Shown here piece by piece: positions 1-8,192 of a stretch of 64,000 nucleotides of DNA. Origin of the DNA: Oscillibacter faecalis_A (lineage in GTDB: Bacteria > Bacillota > Clostridia > Oscillospirales > Oscillospiraceae). The DNA lies in NCBI RefSeq assembly GCF_029218125.1, contig NZ_JARFXX010000001.1, positions 1 to 64,000 of the forward strand, in the 5' to 3' direction. The notes beneath the pieces were generated by a model that searched no databases, was not told the origin of the DNA, and saw only the letters and a list, made by a program, of their open reading frames with translations. The first letter of the stretch is position 1; the number at the start of each line of letters is the position of its first letter. The position numbers and the translations under genes are program-made.

Positions 1-90
1 TTTTGTGAATTTGGTCGGCAAACCTTTCATTCACTCTAACTTGGAGACTTTTTCTTGTCTACTCCGCCCCTCGCTATAAGCTCTTTTTCT

Positions 91-109
91 CCCCCGGCAT
101 AGCCGGGGG
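91..109. terminator. GC-rich hairpin at window edge
   Basis: Perfect 8-bp stem CCCCCGGC/GCCGGGGG with a 3-nt loop. The T-rich tract after it is broken (TTGCCTTTG), so termination of an upstream plus-strand unit outside the window is only possible. Confidence 0.4.
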
Positions 110-130
110 TTGCCTTTGTCAAGACAAGGC

Positions 131-166
131 AAAAAACACCCGTTTCTTCGTGAAACGGGTGTTTTT
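131..166. terminator. Bidirectional intrinsic terminator
   Basis: A-run, stem AAACACCCGTTTC paired with GAAACGGGTGTTT around a TTCGT loop, then a T-run. It closes the minus-strand Fe-S operon and can also stop plus-strand transcripts entering from the left. Confidence 0.85.
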
Positions 167-214
167 ATTTTTATCAGAAAAGTTCCAATTTTTTATGATT
201 TCAGGACTTTTCGT

Positions 215-1213
215 TTACTTTTTGCTTTCAGCAACAGCAACGGCCACAGCCACAGTCGCACCAACCATTGGGTTGTTGCCCATGCCGAGGAATCCCATCA
301 TTTCCACATGGGCGGGCACGGAGCTGGAGCCAGCAAACTGAGCGTCGGAGTGCATCCGGCCCATGGTGTCAGTCATACCGTAGGAGGCAGGGCCGGCTGC
401 CATATTGTCCGGGTGCAGGGTGCGGCCCGTACCACCGCCGGAGGCCACGGAGAAATACTTCTTGCCCTGCTCAATGCATTCCTTCTTATACGTACCGGCC
501 ACAGGATGCTGGAACCGGGTGGGGTTGGTGGAGTTGCCGGTGATGGACACATCCACGCCCTCGTGGTGCATGATGGCCACGCCCTCCCGGACGTCATCCG
601 CGCCGTAGCAGCGGACCGCGGCCCGCTCGCCTTCAGAATATTTTACCTCCCGGACGATCTTCAGTTCGCCGGTATAGTAATCAAACTGCGTCTGGACATA
701 GGTGAAGCCATTGATGCGGCTGATGATCTGGGCGGCGTCCTTGCCAAGTCCGTTGAGAATGACCCGCAGAGGCTCCTTCCGGGCCTTGTTGGCGTTGCGA
801 ACGATGCCGATGGCGCCCTCGGCGGCGGCAAAGGACTCGTGGCCCGCCAGAAACGCGAAGCACTTCGTCTCGTCCCGCAGCAGCATAGCGCCCAGATTAC
901 CGTGGCCCAGACCCACCTTGCGCTCCTCGGCTACGGAGCCGGGAATGCAGAAAGACTGCAGGCCGATGCCGATGGCCTCCGCCGCTTCGGCAGCGGTCTT
1001 CACGTCCTTTTTCAGCGCAATGGCCGCGCCCACGCAGTAGGCCCAGCAGGCGTTTTCAAAGCAGATGGGCTGGATACCTTTCACGATCTCGTAGGGGTCG
1101 AAGCCCGCGGCCTTGCAGATGTCGCGGCACTCCTCCACGCTGGAAATTCCGTACTGAGAAAGGACGGAATTGATTTTGTCGATTCTTCTCTCGTAGCTTT
1201 CAAACAGAGCCAT
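215..1213 (-). CDS. GGGtGRT family protein
   Basis: 332-residue protein that carries the name-giving GGGTGRT motif in its C-terminal third, followed by MAAGPASYGMTD and ending in an alanine/valine-rich tail. The biochemical role of this family is not established to my knowledge. It is repeatedly found beside an IscU-like scaffold protein, as here, which suggests a shared Fe-S related role (inference). Start: an in-frame ATG lies 12 nt upstream but sits directly on the AAAGGAA ribosome site, so the ATG giving MALFESYERR, about 12 nt from that site, is preferred. The gene is the second of a two-gene minus-strand operon and is followed by a strong terminator. Confidence 0.88.
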   Translation of the reverse strand: MALFESYERRIDKINSVLSQYGISSVEECRDICKAAGFDPYEIVKGIQPICFENACWAYCVGAAIALKKDVKTAAEAAEAIGIGLQSFCIPGSVAEERKVGLGHGNLGAMLLRDETKCFAFLAGHESFAAAEGAIGIVRNANKARKEPLRVILNGLGKDAAQIISRINGFTYVQTQFDYYTGELKIVREVKYSEGERAAVRCYGADDVREGVAIMHHEGVDVSITGNSTNPTRFQHPVAGTYKKECIEQGKKYFSVASGGGTGRTLHPDNMAAGPASYGMTDTMGRMHSDAQFAGSSSVPAHVEMMGFLGMGNNPMVGATVAVAVAVAESKK

Positions 1214-1331
1214 GGTGATGACCATTTCCTTTCGTCATACTTGATTGCGAAGAACCATTCCCTAAAAAGGAAATGGTCATTTCGCATCTACCGCGGTTGC
1301 CGCTCCAGCGGCGAGCGGTTGGCGATTTTTA

Positions 1332-1360
1332 GATTGTGTTTGCGCTATGCAAACACAATC
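1332..1360 (-). other. Intergenic hairpin between the two Fe-S operon genes
   Basis: Perfect 12-bp inverted repeat GATTGTGTTTGC/GCAAACACAATC with a 5-nt loop, placed directly after the stop codon and an AGGAGG-like sequence of the upstream gene. No T-tract follows on the minus strand, so it looks more like an RNA-processing or stability element than a terminator (inference). Confidence 0.55.
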
Positions 1361-1369
1361 CTCCTTCTC

Positions 1370-2062
1370 TTATTCCTGACGGGGGTCGATGTATTTGACA
1401 GCGCTGTCCCACTGTCCGTAATGGGACTTGGCCTTCTCTAACGCCTCGTTGGCGTCCGTACCCTTTTTGATGGCATCCATCATCTTACCGAGGTTCACAA
1501 ACTCATAGCCGATGATCTCATTGTCCGCGTTCAGCGCCACGCGGGTGACATAGCCCTCGGCCATTTCCATATAGCGGGGGCCCTTTTCCTTGGTGGCAAA
1601 CATGGTACCGATCTGGCTCCGCAGGCCCTTACCCAAGTCCTCCAGCGACGCGCCTACCGGCAGGCCGCCCTCGGAGAAAGCCGTTTGCGTCCGGCCATAG
1701 ACGATCTGCAAAAACAGCTCTCGCATGGCAGTGTTGATGGCGTCGCACACAAGGTCGGTGTTCAGCGCCTCCAAAATGGTCTTTCCAACCAGGATCTCAC
1801 TGGCCATGGCGGCGGAATGGGTCATGCCGGAGCAGCCGATGGTCTCCACCAGCGCCTCCTCAATGACGCCGTCCTTTACGTTCAGCGTCAGCTTGCAGGC
1901 GCCCTGCTGGGGCGCGCACCAGCCGATACCGTGGGTCAGGCCGGAAATGTCCCGAATCTCCTTGGCCTGCACCCACTTACCCTCCTCGGGAATGGGGGCC
2001 GGACCGTGATACGCGCCCTTGGCCACAGGGCACATATTCTGCACTTCAGTGGAATAGATCAT
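1370..2062 (-). CDS. IscU/NifU-like iron-sulfur cluster assembly scaffold protein
   Basis: 230 residues with an IscU/NifU-N type fold signature. Cysteines occur at GWCAPQQGAC and IGCSGMTHSAAMASE, the usual positions for cluster ligands, but the third classical IscU cysteine region is not obvious. The protein is longer than classical IscU (about 130 residues), with an extra C-terminal part. It is first in the operon with the GGGtGRT gene, so both are expected to act together in cluster assembly or delivery. ATG follows AAAGGAG by 7 nt, and the gene has a consensus SigA promoter upstream. Confidence 0.87.
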   Translation of the reverse strand: MIYSTEVQNMCPVAKGAYHGPAPIPEEGKWVQAKEIRDISGLTHGIGWCAPQQGACKLTLNVKDGVIEEALVETIGCSGMTHSAAMASEILVGKTILEALNTDLVCDAINTAMRELFLQIVYGRTQTAFSEGGLPVGASLEDLGKGLRSQIGTMFATKEKGPRYMEMAEGYVTRVALNADNEIIGYEFVNLGKMMDAIKKGTDANEALEKAKSHYGQWDSAVKYIDPRQE

Positions 2063-2089
2063 ATCCGATCTCCTTTTCTATCTGAATTT

Positions 2090-2110
2090 GCCGAATAGCT
2101 GGGGTTCGGC
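2090..2110 (-). other. 5' UTR hairpin of Fe-S operon
   Basis: Inverted repeat GCCGAA/TTCGGC with a 9-nt loop, within the short leader between promoter and ribosome site. Weak stem; function unknown. Confidence 0.35.
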
Positions 2111-2133
2111 ATTTCGCCGGATTTTCACCAATT

Positions 2134-2162
2134 ATTATATTGGCAATCGTTTACTATGTCAA
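2134..2162 (-). promoter_or_regulatory. Consensus SigA promoter of the Fe-S operon
   Basis: Perfect TTGACA and TATAAT boxes on the minus strand separated by 17 nt, about 70 nt upstream of the scaffold gene start. Confidence 0.85.
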
Positions 2163-2261
2163 GAACTCCTTTTTGCGTTTTTACCGTCAAATCGACGAAA
2201 CGAGCCGCCTTCAAAATACTCCGCTGCCGGTTTGCCGGTCAAATAAACCACTCACATCTGT

Positions 2262-2303
2262 AATAAAAGGGCGGCTCCCGCATTCTGCGGGAGCCGCCCA
2301 AAA
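2262..2303 (-). terminator. Intrinsic terminator of hppA
   Basis: Perfect 14-bp stem GGGCGGCTCCCGCA/TGCGGGAGCCGCCC with a 3-nt loop. On the minus strand it is followed by TTTTATTA. Confidence 0.88.
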
Positions 2304-2323
2304 GCGTAATATTTCCTTTTGGC

Positions 2324-4315
2324 TTACAGCAGACCGCCTGCGGTGAAGATAGAAGCAAACACCAGAGAAACAACGGTCATGAGCTTAATAAGGATGTTGA
2401 TGGAGGGGCCGGAGGTATCCTTGAAGGGATCGCCCACGGTATCGCCCACCACTGCGGCCTTATGGGCCTCGCTGCCCTTGCCGCCGTGGTTGCCGTCCTC
2501 GATATACTTCTTGGCGTTATCCCAAGCGCCGCCGGCGTTGGACATGAAGATGGCCATCAGCACACCGGTGACCAGCGCACCTGCCAGCATACCGCCCAGT
2601 GCGCCGGTACCCAGCAGCAGGCCCACGGCCAGAGGCGCCAGAACGGCCATAACGCCGGGAACCAGCATCTCCTTCAGAGCGGAGGTGGTGGAGATAGCCA
2701 CACAGGACTTGTAATCAGGCTTCGCGGTGCCCTCCATGATGCCGGGGATGGTGCGGAACTGGCGGCGCACCTCCTCGATCATGCTGTAGGCGGCCTTGGA
2801 AACGGAGTCCATGGTCAGAGCGGAGAACACAAAGGGCAGCATACCGCCGATGAGCAGGCCGATGGTCACCCGAGAGTCCAGAATGTTGATGCCGGTATCG
2901 GCAATGCCGACAGCCTGCGCGTAGCTGACAAACAGGGCCAGTGCGGTCAGGGCGGCGGAGCCGATGGCGAAGCCCTTACCCATAGCGGCAGTTGTGTTGC
3001 CAACGGCGTCCAGCTTGTCGGTGATCTCACGGACATGAGGCTCAAGGCCGCTCATCTCTGCGATGCCGCCGGCGTTATCGGCGATAGGACCGTAGGCGTC
3101 CACAGCCACGGTGATGCCGGTGGTGGACAGCATACCCACAGCGGCCAGCGCAATGCCGTACAGGCCCGCCACGGTGTAGGAAACAAAGATACCCACGCAG
3201 ATCAGCAGAATGGGAACGGCGGTGGACATCATGCCAACGGCAATGCCGCTGATGATGGTGGTGGCAGCGCCGGTCTCGGACTGCTGGGCGATCTTCTGCA
3301 CGGACTTATAATCGCCGGAGGTGTAGATCTCGGTGACAATACCGATGATGAGGCCCACGATCAGGCCCGCAATGATGGCGATGGCCTGAGACATACCGCC
3401 GAAGAAGGTATTGCTCAAAATCAGGGACAGGACCACCACAATGGCGGAGGACACATAGGAGCCCATCTTCAGGGCCTTGTGGGGATTGGAGTTTTCATCG
3501 CCGCGGACAAAGAAGCAGCCGATAATGGAGGCCACGATGCCGGCGGCAGCCAGAATCAGGGGGAACAGAGCACCGGCACCGGCAAAGGTGCCGGTCACGG
3601 CGATACCCAGCGTCAGCGCGGACACCAGAGCGCCCACATAGGACTCAAACAGGTCAGCGCCCATGCCGGCCACGTCGCCCACGTTGTCGCCCACGTTATC
3701 GGCGATAACGGCAGGGTTCCGGGGGTCATCCTCGGGGATACCGGCCTCGACCTTACCAACAAGGTCAGCACCCACATCGGCGGCCTTGGTGTAGATACCG
3801 CCGCCCACACGGGCAAACAGCGCGATGGAGGAAGCACCCAAAGAGAAGCCGGTGAGAATTTCAACGTTGCCGGTCACGGCATAGATACCGGCACAGCCCA
3901 GCAGGCCGAGGCCCACCACGCACATACCCATGACGGAGCCGCCGGAGAAGGCGATGCCCAGAGCCTTGTTCATGCCGCTGGCCTTGGCGGCGGCAGCGGT
4001 GCGGACATTGGCCTTCGTGGCTACATTCATGCCTACATAGCCGGCGCACACGGAGAAGACCGCGCCGATCAGGAAGCACACTGCCGTGAGCCATGTGATG
4101 AACAGGCCGATGAGCACGAACAGCACCGCCACGAAGATGACCAGAATCTTATACTCGGCAAACAGGAACGCCCGGGCACCGTCGCTGATGCTCTCCGCAA
4201 TCTCCCGCATACGCTCCGTACCGGCATCTGCCTTGGAAACCACGGAGGTCTTCCACGCGGCAAACACCAGCGCAAGGACTGCACATACAAGGGCAACCCA
4301 AATGATGTTTTCCAT
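2324..4315 (-). CDS. hppA: Membrane-bound ion-translocating pyrophosphatase
   Basis: 663 residues and highly hydrophobic, hydrolysing PPi to pump H+ or Na+ across the membrane. The catalytic segment DVGADLVGKVEAGIPEDD, followed by NPAVIADNVGDNVGD, is intact. GNTTAAMGKG has Ala where K+-independent enzymes have Lys, so the enzyme should belong to the K+-dependent subfamily, many members of which are Na+ pumps; the transported ion is not settled by what I can see. A GTG three codons upstream overlaps the ribosome site TAAGGAG, so the ATG giving MENIIWVAL is chosen. It is monocistronic with its own promoter and terminator. Confidence 0.96.
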   Translation of the reverse strand: MENIIWVALVCAVLALVFAAWKTSVVSKADAGTERMREIAESISDGARAFLFAEYKILVIFVAVLFVLIGLFITWLTAVCFLIGAVFSVCAGYVGMNVATKANVRTAAAAKASGMNKALGIAFSGGSVMGMCVVGLGLLGCAGIYAVTGNVEILTGFSLGASSIALFARVGGGIYTKAADVGADLVGKVEAGIPEDDPRNPAVIADNVGDNVGDVAGMGADLFESYVGALVSALTLGIAVTGTFAGAGALFPLILAAAGIVASIIGCFFVRGDENSNPHKALKMGSYVSSAIVVVLSLILSNTFFGGMSQAIAIIAGLIVGLIIGIVTEIYTSGDYKSVQKIAQQSETGAATTIISGIAVGMMSTAVPILLICVGIFVSYTVAGLYGIALAAVGMLSTTGITVAVDAYGPIADNAGGIAEMSGLEPHVREITDKLDAVGNTTAAMGKGFAIGSAALTALALFVSYAQAVGIADTGINILDSRVTIGLLIGGMLPFVFSALTMDSVSKAAYSMIEEVRRQFRTIPGIMEGTAKPDYKSCVAISTTSALKEMLVPGVMAVLAPLAVGLLLGTGALGGMLAGALVTGVLMAIFMSNAGGAWDNAKKYIEDGNHGGKGSEAHKAAVVGDTVGDPFKDTSGPSINILIKLMTVVSLVFASIFTAGGLL

Positions 4316-4376
4316 TTTTTCCACTCCTTAAAAAATTCAACAGTTTTTCAATCGACTTGGAAATTACTGCTGTATC

Positions 4377-4405
4377 ATTCTACCAATCGCGCGGTCTCTT
4401 TTCAA
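4377..4405 (-). promoter_or_regulatory. Promoter of hppA
   Basis: TTGAAA and TAGAAT on the minus strand with 17-nt spacing, about 60 nt upstream of the hppA start. The remaining AT-rich stretch up to the neighbouring small gene's terminator shows no further recognisable feature. Confidence 0.75.
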
Positions 4406-4675
4406 GTAAATTTACCTAAGCCACTGTGTAATTTGTACAAATTTTACGTTTTAGCCAAAAGAAATGTGGAATGTTTCCGAATTTTCGTTTTATTTTTTCG
4501 GCATTTCCGTTTGCGTATACCGTTTTCGTTACACAATTTTGCACATTCATGCCGTAAACTAACCTGATTTCCGCTATATTCACGAATAAATTCAAAGACT
4601 TCACCTGATTTGCCCGCCGTTCCCTGCGGCAAAACGATTGCGCCGTTTGTGGAATTTTCACATCCGAAAAAAGGG

Positions 4676-4708
4676 CAGAAAAAATCCACGCCCATTCGGC
4701 GTGGCTCT
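4676..4708 (-). terminator. Terminator of the small peptide gene
   Basis: Stem CCACGCC/GGCGTGG with a short loop, followed on the minus strand by ATTTTTTC. It begins a few nucleotides after the stop codon of the 24-codon gene. Confidence 0.75.
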
Positions 4709-4717
4709 TCCGGGGTT

Positions 4718-4792
4718 TTACCGCTCGCTGTGGCTCTGCTCCTGATCCTGGAAAATCAGATCGTCCAGATCCATGATGAAATTGTTCAGCAT
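4718..4792 (-). CDS. 24-residue hypothetical peptide with its own promoter and terminator
   Basis: Short frame that begins MLNNFIMDLDDLIFQ and ends in a polar acidic/basic tail. It is acidic and amphipathic, with no signal peptide or membrane segment. Support for reality is contextual: AAGGAGG lies 10 nt before the ATG, a TTGAAA-17-TATAGT promoter lies just upstream, and a hairpin plus T-run lies just downstream, so the unit looks like a complete tiny gene. I recognise no family. It could instead be the decodable part of a small RNA. A two-codon ATG-TGA pair sits between the ribosome site and the start and might tune translation. Confidence 0.6.
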   Translation of the reverse strand: MLNNFIMDLDDLIFQDQEQSHSER

Positions 4793-4828
4793 ATTTCACA
4801 TTCCTCCTTTCCTTTGTTTGTTGTGCCT

Positions 4829-4857
4829 ACTATAACATCTCACTTTGTTTATTTCAA
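4829..4857 (-). promoter_or_regulatory. Promoter of the small peptide gene
   Basis: TTGAAA and TATAGT with a 17-nt spacer on the minus strand. The transcript would start about 30 nt before the peptide ATG. Confidence 0.75.
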
Positions 4858-4949
4858 CTATTTTTTTATGACTTTTTTGTAAATTCTGTGTAAAGCGTTG
4901 ATTCTCCTGTGCGCCCACGCCACGTTTTCGCGGTTTTCGCATTTTTCTC

Positions 4950-4978
4950 TTTACAAACAGGGCAAACTTCTATATAAT
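4950..4978 (+). promoter_or_regulatory. Promoter of prfB
   Basis: TTTACA and TATAAT with 17-nt spacing, about 45 nt upstream of the prfB start. Confidence 0.82.
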
Positions 4979-5023
4979 GTTGAAGCTAAAGGAATATTTC
5001 GAGAGGAAAGTTGAGAAAACGAT

Positions 5024-6148
5024 ATGGCTTTGATCGAATATGACGCATATAAGCAAAAGCTGCGGGAACTGGAGCCGGAGCTGGAAAAGCTGAAGCAGGC
5101 CCTTGACATCGACTCCGCCGCGCAGGAGGCCGCCCGTTTGGAGGATGAGACCACGCAGGACGGCTTCTGGAACGATTTAGAGCGCTCCCAGAAGATTCAG
5201 ACCCGGCTGAAGCAGCTTCAAAATAAGGTAAACCGCTTCCGCAGGCTCACCAGCACATGGGAGGACCTCACCGCCCTGTGCGAAATGGGGCAGGAGGCAG
5301 AGGACGCCGAGACACTGGAGGAGATCAAAACGGAGTTCGCCGCGCTGGAGGAAAGCGTAGAGGAGGCCCGGATGACCACACTGCTCTCCGGCGAATACGA
5401 TTCCAATAATGTGATTCTCCAGCTCCACGCCGGCGCCGGCGGCACCGAGGCGCAGGACTGGTGCCAGATGCTCTACCGGATGTATACCCGCTGGGCGGAG
5501 CGCCATGGCTTTGCGTGGAAAACGCTGGACTACGAGGAATGCGACGAGGCGGGCATCAAGTCCGCCGTGGTGTCCATTGAAGGTGAAAACGCCTACGGAC
5601 TGCTGAAAAGTGAGCACGGCGTCCACCGGCTTGTCCGCGTCTCCCCCTTTGACGCCAACGCCCGCCGCCAGACCAGCTTTGCCGCCGTGGAGGTCATGCC
5701 GGAGCTGCCGGACGATGTCGAGGTGGAAATTCGCCCCGAGGATATTGAGATGCAGGTCTACCGCTCCTCCGGCGCAGGCGGCCAGCACATCAACAAGACT
5801 TCCTCCGCCGTGCGCCTCATCCACAAGCCCACCGGCATTGTGGTGGCCTCTCAGCAGGAGCGCTCCCAGTTCCAGAACAAGGACAACTGTATGAAGCAGC
5901 TCCGCGCCAAGCTCATTGAGCTGAAGATTCAGCAGCACGCGGAGAAGATTTCCGACATCAAGGGCGTGCAGATGAAAATCGAGTGGGGCAGCCAGATTCG
6001 CTCCTACGTGTTCATGCCCTATCAGCTGGTAAAGGACACCCGCACCGGCTACGAAACCAGCCAAATCGATAATGTCATGGACGGTGATCTGGACGGGTTC
6101 CTCAATGCCTACCTCACCCAGCTTGCCACCGGCGAACTGAAGAAGTAA
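5024..6148 (+). CDS. prfB: Peptide chain release factor 2
   Basis: 374 residues; recognises UGA/UAA stop codons on the ribosome and releases the finished peptide. The GGQ catalytic motif lies in SSGAGGQHINKTSSAVR and the RF2-type stop-recognition tripeptide SPF in RVSPFDANARR. The N-terminal helical domain is complete. The whole protein is encoded in a single frame: the programmed +1 frameshift (CTTTGA) that many bacteria use to autoregulate prfB is absent. The ribosome site AGAGGAAAG is somewhat far from the ATG (about 13 nt). Confidence 0.97.
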   Translation: MALIEYDAYKQKLRELEPELEKLKQALDIDSAAQEAARLEDETTQDGFWNDLERSQKIQTRLKQLQNKVNRFRRLTSTWEDLTALCEMGQEAEDAETLEEIKTEFAALEESVEEARMTTLLSGEYDSNNVILQLHAGAGGTEAQDWCQMLYRMYTRWAERHGFAWKTLDYEECDEAGIKSAVVSIEGENAYGLLKSEHGVHRLVRVSPFDANARRQTSFAAVEVMPELPDDVEVEIRPEDIEMQVYRSSGAGGQHINKTSSAVRLIHKPTGIVVASQQERSQFQNKDNCMKQLRAKLIELKIQQHAEKISDIKGVQMKIEWGSQIRSYVFMPYQLVKDTRTGYETSQIDNVMDGDLDGFLNAYLTQLATGELKK

Positions 6149-6170
6149 CCGTAAAATCAAGTACCTGAAA

Positions 6171-6198
6171 GGCGCGGCTGAAGGGCCGCGTCCTTTTT
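6171..6198 (+). terminator. Terminator after prfB
   Basis: Stem CGCGGC/GCCGCG with a 6-nt loop, followed by TCCTTTTT. Confidence 0.7.
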
Positions 6199-6235
6199 CT
6201 GGAAGCGCATGAAAAAGAAAGGAATTTTGAAACGC

Positions 6236-7618
6236 ATGAATACGCAAAACACCGCAGGCGCGGCGCCGCAGGAAAACAAGATGGGCGTTCTGCCCGTTGG
6301 AAGGCTGCTGGCCGGTATGGCGATTCCCATGATGATCTCCATGCTGGTGCAGGCTCTTTACAATGTGGTAGACAGTATTTTCGTGGCCAAGCTCAGCGAG
6401 GACGCCCTCAACGCGGTCTCTCTGGCCTTCCCCCTGCAAAATCTGATGATCGCCTTCGGCGGCGGCACCGCTGTCGGCATTAACGCGCTGCTGTCCCGCT
6501 CCTTGGGCGAGAAGCGGCAGGACATGGCCGATAAAGCCGCCAACACCGGTATTTTTCTGGCCTTGTGCAACTTTGTTGTCTTTGCCCTGATCGGCGTTTT
6601 CTTCTCCCGGACCTTCTTCCAGCTTCAGGCCGGCAGCGAGACCGCTATCGTGGAGTACGGCACACGGTACGCTACCATCTGCCTTGGCTGCTCCATCGGC
6701 ATTTTCTGCCAGTTCTGCTTTGAGCGGCTGCTGCAATCCACCGGCCGGACCACGCTGGCCATGTGCACGCAGCTTGTGGGCGCCATAACGAACATCGTCC
6801 TTGACCCCATCCTCATTTTCGGCCTGTTCGGCTTCCCCCGGCTGGAGGTGGCCGGTGCCGCTGTTGCCACGGTGGCGGGTCAGATTTTGGCGGCGATTCT
6901 CGCCATCATCATGAACCTGAAGAAAAACCCGGACATCCACATCGTCCCCCGGGAAATTCGCTGGAACACCATCATCGCCAAGGAAATTTACCGGGTGGGT
7001 TTCCCCTCTATCGTGATGCAGTCCATCAGTTCCATCATGACCTTCGGCATGAACAAAATTCTCTTTGGCTTCACCAAAACCGCCACGGCGGTGTTCGGCG
7101 CCTACTTCAAGCTCCAGAGCTTCGTATTCATGCCGGTGTTCGGCCTGAATAACGGCATGGTGCCTATTATTTCCTATAACTTCGGCGCCGCCCGGATGGA
7201 CCGGGTGAACAAGACCGTGAAGCTCACCGTGGCCACTGCCATCAGCATCATGACCTGCGGCCTCATTGTGTTCCAGCTGTTCCCCTCTACCCTTCTGGGC
7301 TTCTTCAACGCCTCCCCCGAAATGCTGGAGATTGGCGACCGGGCGCTGCGAATCATTTCCATCCACTTCCCGCTGGCAGGCTTCGGCATCATTGCGGGCT
7401 CTGTGTGTCAGGCCATCGGCAACCCGTTCTACAGCCTCATTATCTCCGTCTGCCGCCAACTGGTTGTGCTGCTGCCGGTGGCATGGCTGCTGGCCCAAAC
7501 GGGGCGGCTGGACCTTGTGTGGACAGCCTTCATCATCGCCGAGATCGTCTCCGCCACTCTCAGCGGCATTTTCCTGCGGCGCACCTTCCGCTCCGCCAAA
7601 GCGCTTTTAAACATCTGA
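6236..7618 (+). CDS. MATE family efflux transporter
   Basis: 460 residues with about 12 predicted hydrophobic segments in two homologous halves; exports drugs or metabolites against Na+ or H+. The N-terminal half shows a family-typical stretch near GGGTAVGINALLSRSLGE. Two starts are possible: the ATG giving MNTQNTAGA has AAAGGAA about 12 nt before it, while one nine codons upstream has a ribosome site that is too close. No substrate can be assigned. It lies between prfB and a PerR-like gene, and I could not identify a promoter of its own. Confidence 0.9.
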   Translation: MNTQNTAGAAPQENKMGVLPVGRLLAGMAIPMMISMLVQALYNVVDSIFVAKLSEDALNAVSLAFPLQNLMIAFGGGTAVGINALLSRSLGEKRQDMADKAANTGIFLALCNFVVFALIGVFFSRTFFQLQAGSETAIVEYGTRYATICLGCSIGIFCQFCFERLLQSTGRTTLAMCTQLVGAITNIVLDPILIFGLFGFPRLEVAGAAVATVAGQILAAILAIIMNLKKNPDIHIVPREIRWNTIIAKEIYRVGFPSIVMQSISSIMTFGMNKILFGFTKTATAVFGAYFKLQSFVFMPVFGLNNGMVPIISYNFGAARMDRVNKTVKLTVATAISIMTCGLIVFQLFPSTLLGFFNASPEMLEIGDRALRIISIHFPLAGFGIIAGSVCQAIGNPFYSLIISVCRQLVVLLPVAWLLAQTGRLDLVWTAFIIAEIVSATLSGIFLRRTFRSAKALLNI

Positions 7619-7654
7619 TGGCTGTATTTGCAGTGATTTTCCAGAATTCCCCTC

Positions 7655-7683
7655 TTGTGTATTCTCTTTCTTTTTGATACAAT
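7655..7683 (+). promoter_or_regulatory. Promoter of the Fur/PerR-like gene
   Basis: TTGTGT and TACAAT with 17-nt spacing. The -35 box is weak, the -10 box good. Confidence 0.55.
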
Positions 7684-7712
7684 GTCCTAAAAAGAAAAGA
7701 GGAGGTGCGGCC

Positions 7713-8117
7713 ATGAAGCAGCAGCGCAATACCCGCCAGCGCCAACTGGTGCTGGACGCCGTTCGGAGCCGGCAGGATCACCCCACGGCAGAGCAGATCT
7801 ATCAAAGTGTCCGGGAGCGGGACGCCCATGTCAGCCGGGGAACGGTCTACCGCAATTTGAATCTGCTGTGTGAAAAGCAGGATATTTACCGCGTGGTCAT
7901 GGCCGACTGCGACCGCTTCGACCTGCGCGCAGACCCCCACCACCATATGCGGTGTGTGCTCTGCGGCAGCGTAGTAGATGTGGACCTGCCCTATGACGCA
8001 GCGTATGACGCGCAGCTCTCTCGGGAAACCGGCTATCGGGTACTGGGCCACCGGCTGGTGGTGGAGGGCATCTGCCCGGACTGCCAGAAGCGTACCAACT
8101 CCCCGCAAATTTCCTGA
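7713..8117 (+). CDS. Fur family regulator, PerR-like
   Basis: 134 residues: N-terminal winged helix with GTVYRNLNLL as recognition region, then a dimerisation and metal domain. Structural zinc cysteines are seen as CVLCG and CPDCQK. The regulatory site reads RFDLRADPHHHMRC; Asp in RFD, where Fur has Glu, is typical of peroxide-sensing PerR, so I favour PerR over Fur or Zur. An ATG 13 codons upstream is ignored because GAGGAGG sits just before the chosen ATG. No clear PerR box was found near its promoter. Confidence 0.9.
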   Translation: MKQQRNTRQRQLVLDAVRSRQDHPTAEQIYQSVRERDAHVSRGTVYRNLNLLCEKQDIYRVVMADCDRFDLRADPHHHMRCVLCGSVVDVDLPYDAAYDAQLSRETGYRVLGHRLVVEGICPDCQKRTNSPQIS

Positions 8118-8122
8118 AGGAT

Positions 8123-8167
8123 AAAAAACGTCCCTTGACACGAATACCGTGTCAGGGGACGTTTTTT
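8123..8167. terminator. Bidirectional terminator between perR-like gene and selenium cluster
   Basis: A 20-nt near-perfect inverted repeat (GTCCCTTGACACG against CGTGTCAGGGGAC) with flanking A-run and T-run serves both converging units. Confidence 0.92.
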
Positions 8168-8192
8168 AATGCAGTAAAATCGCACAGCAAAC

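Noticed and set aside
2462..4567. A 700-codon plus-strand open frame opposite hppA, and similar long frames opposite other genes
   Set aside because: GC-rich antisense shadow with His/Gly/Gln-heavy composition, no ribosome site, and the opposite strand encodes a well-recognised protein.
4795..4800. ATG-TGA start-stop pair as a separate gene
   Set aside because: Only two codons; at most a translational tuning element before the 24-codon frame.
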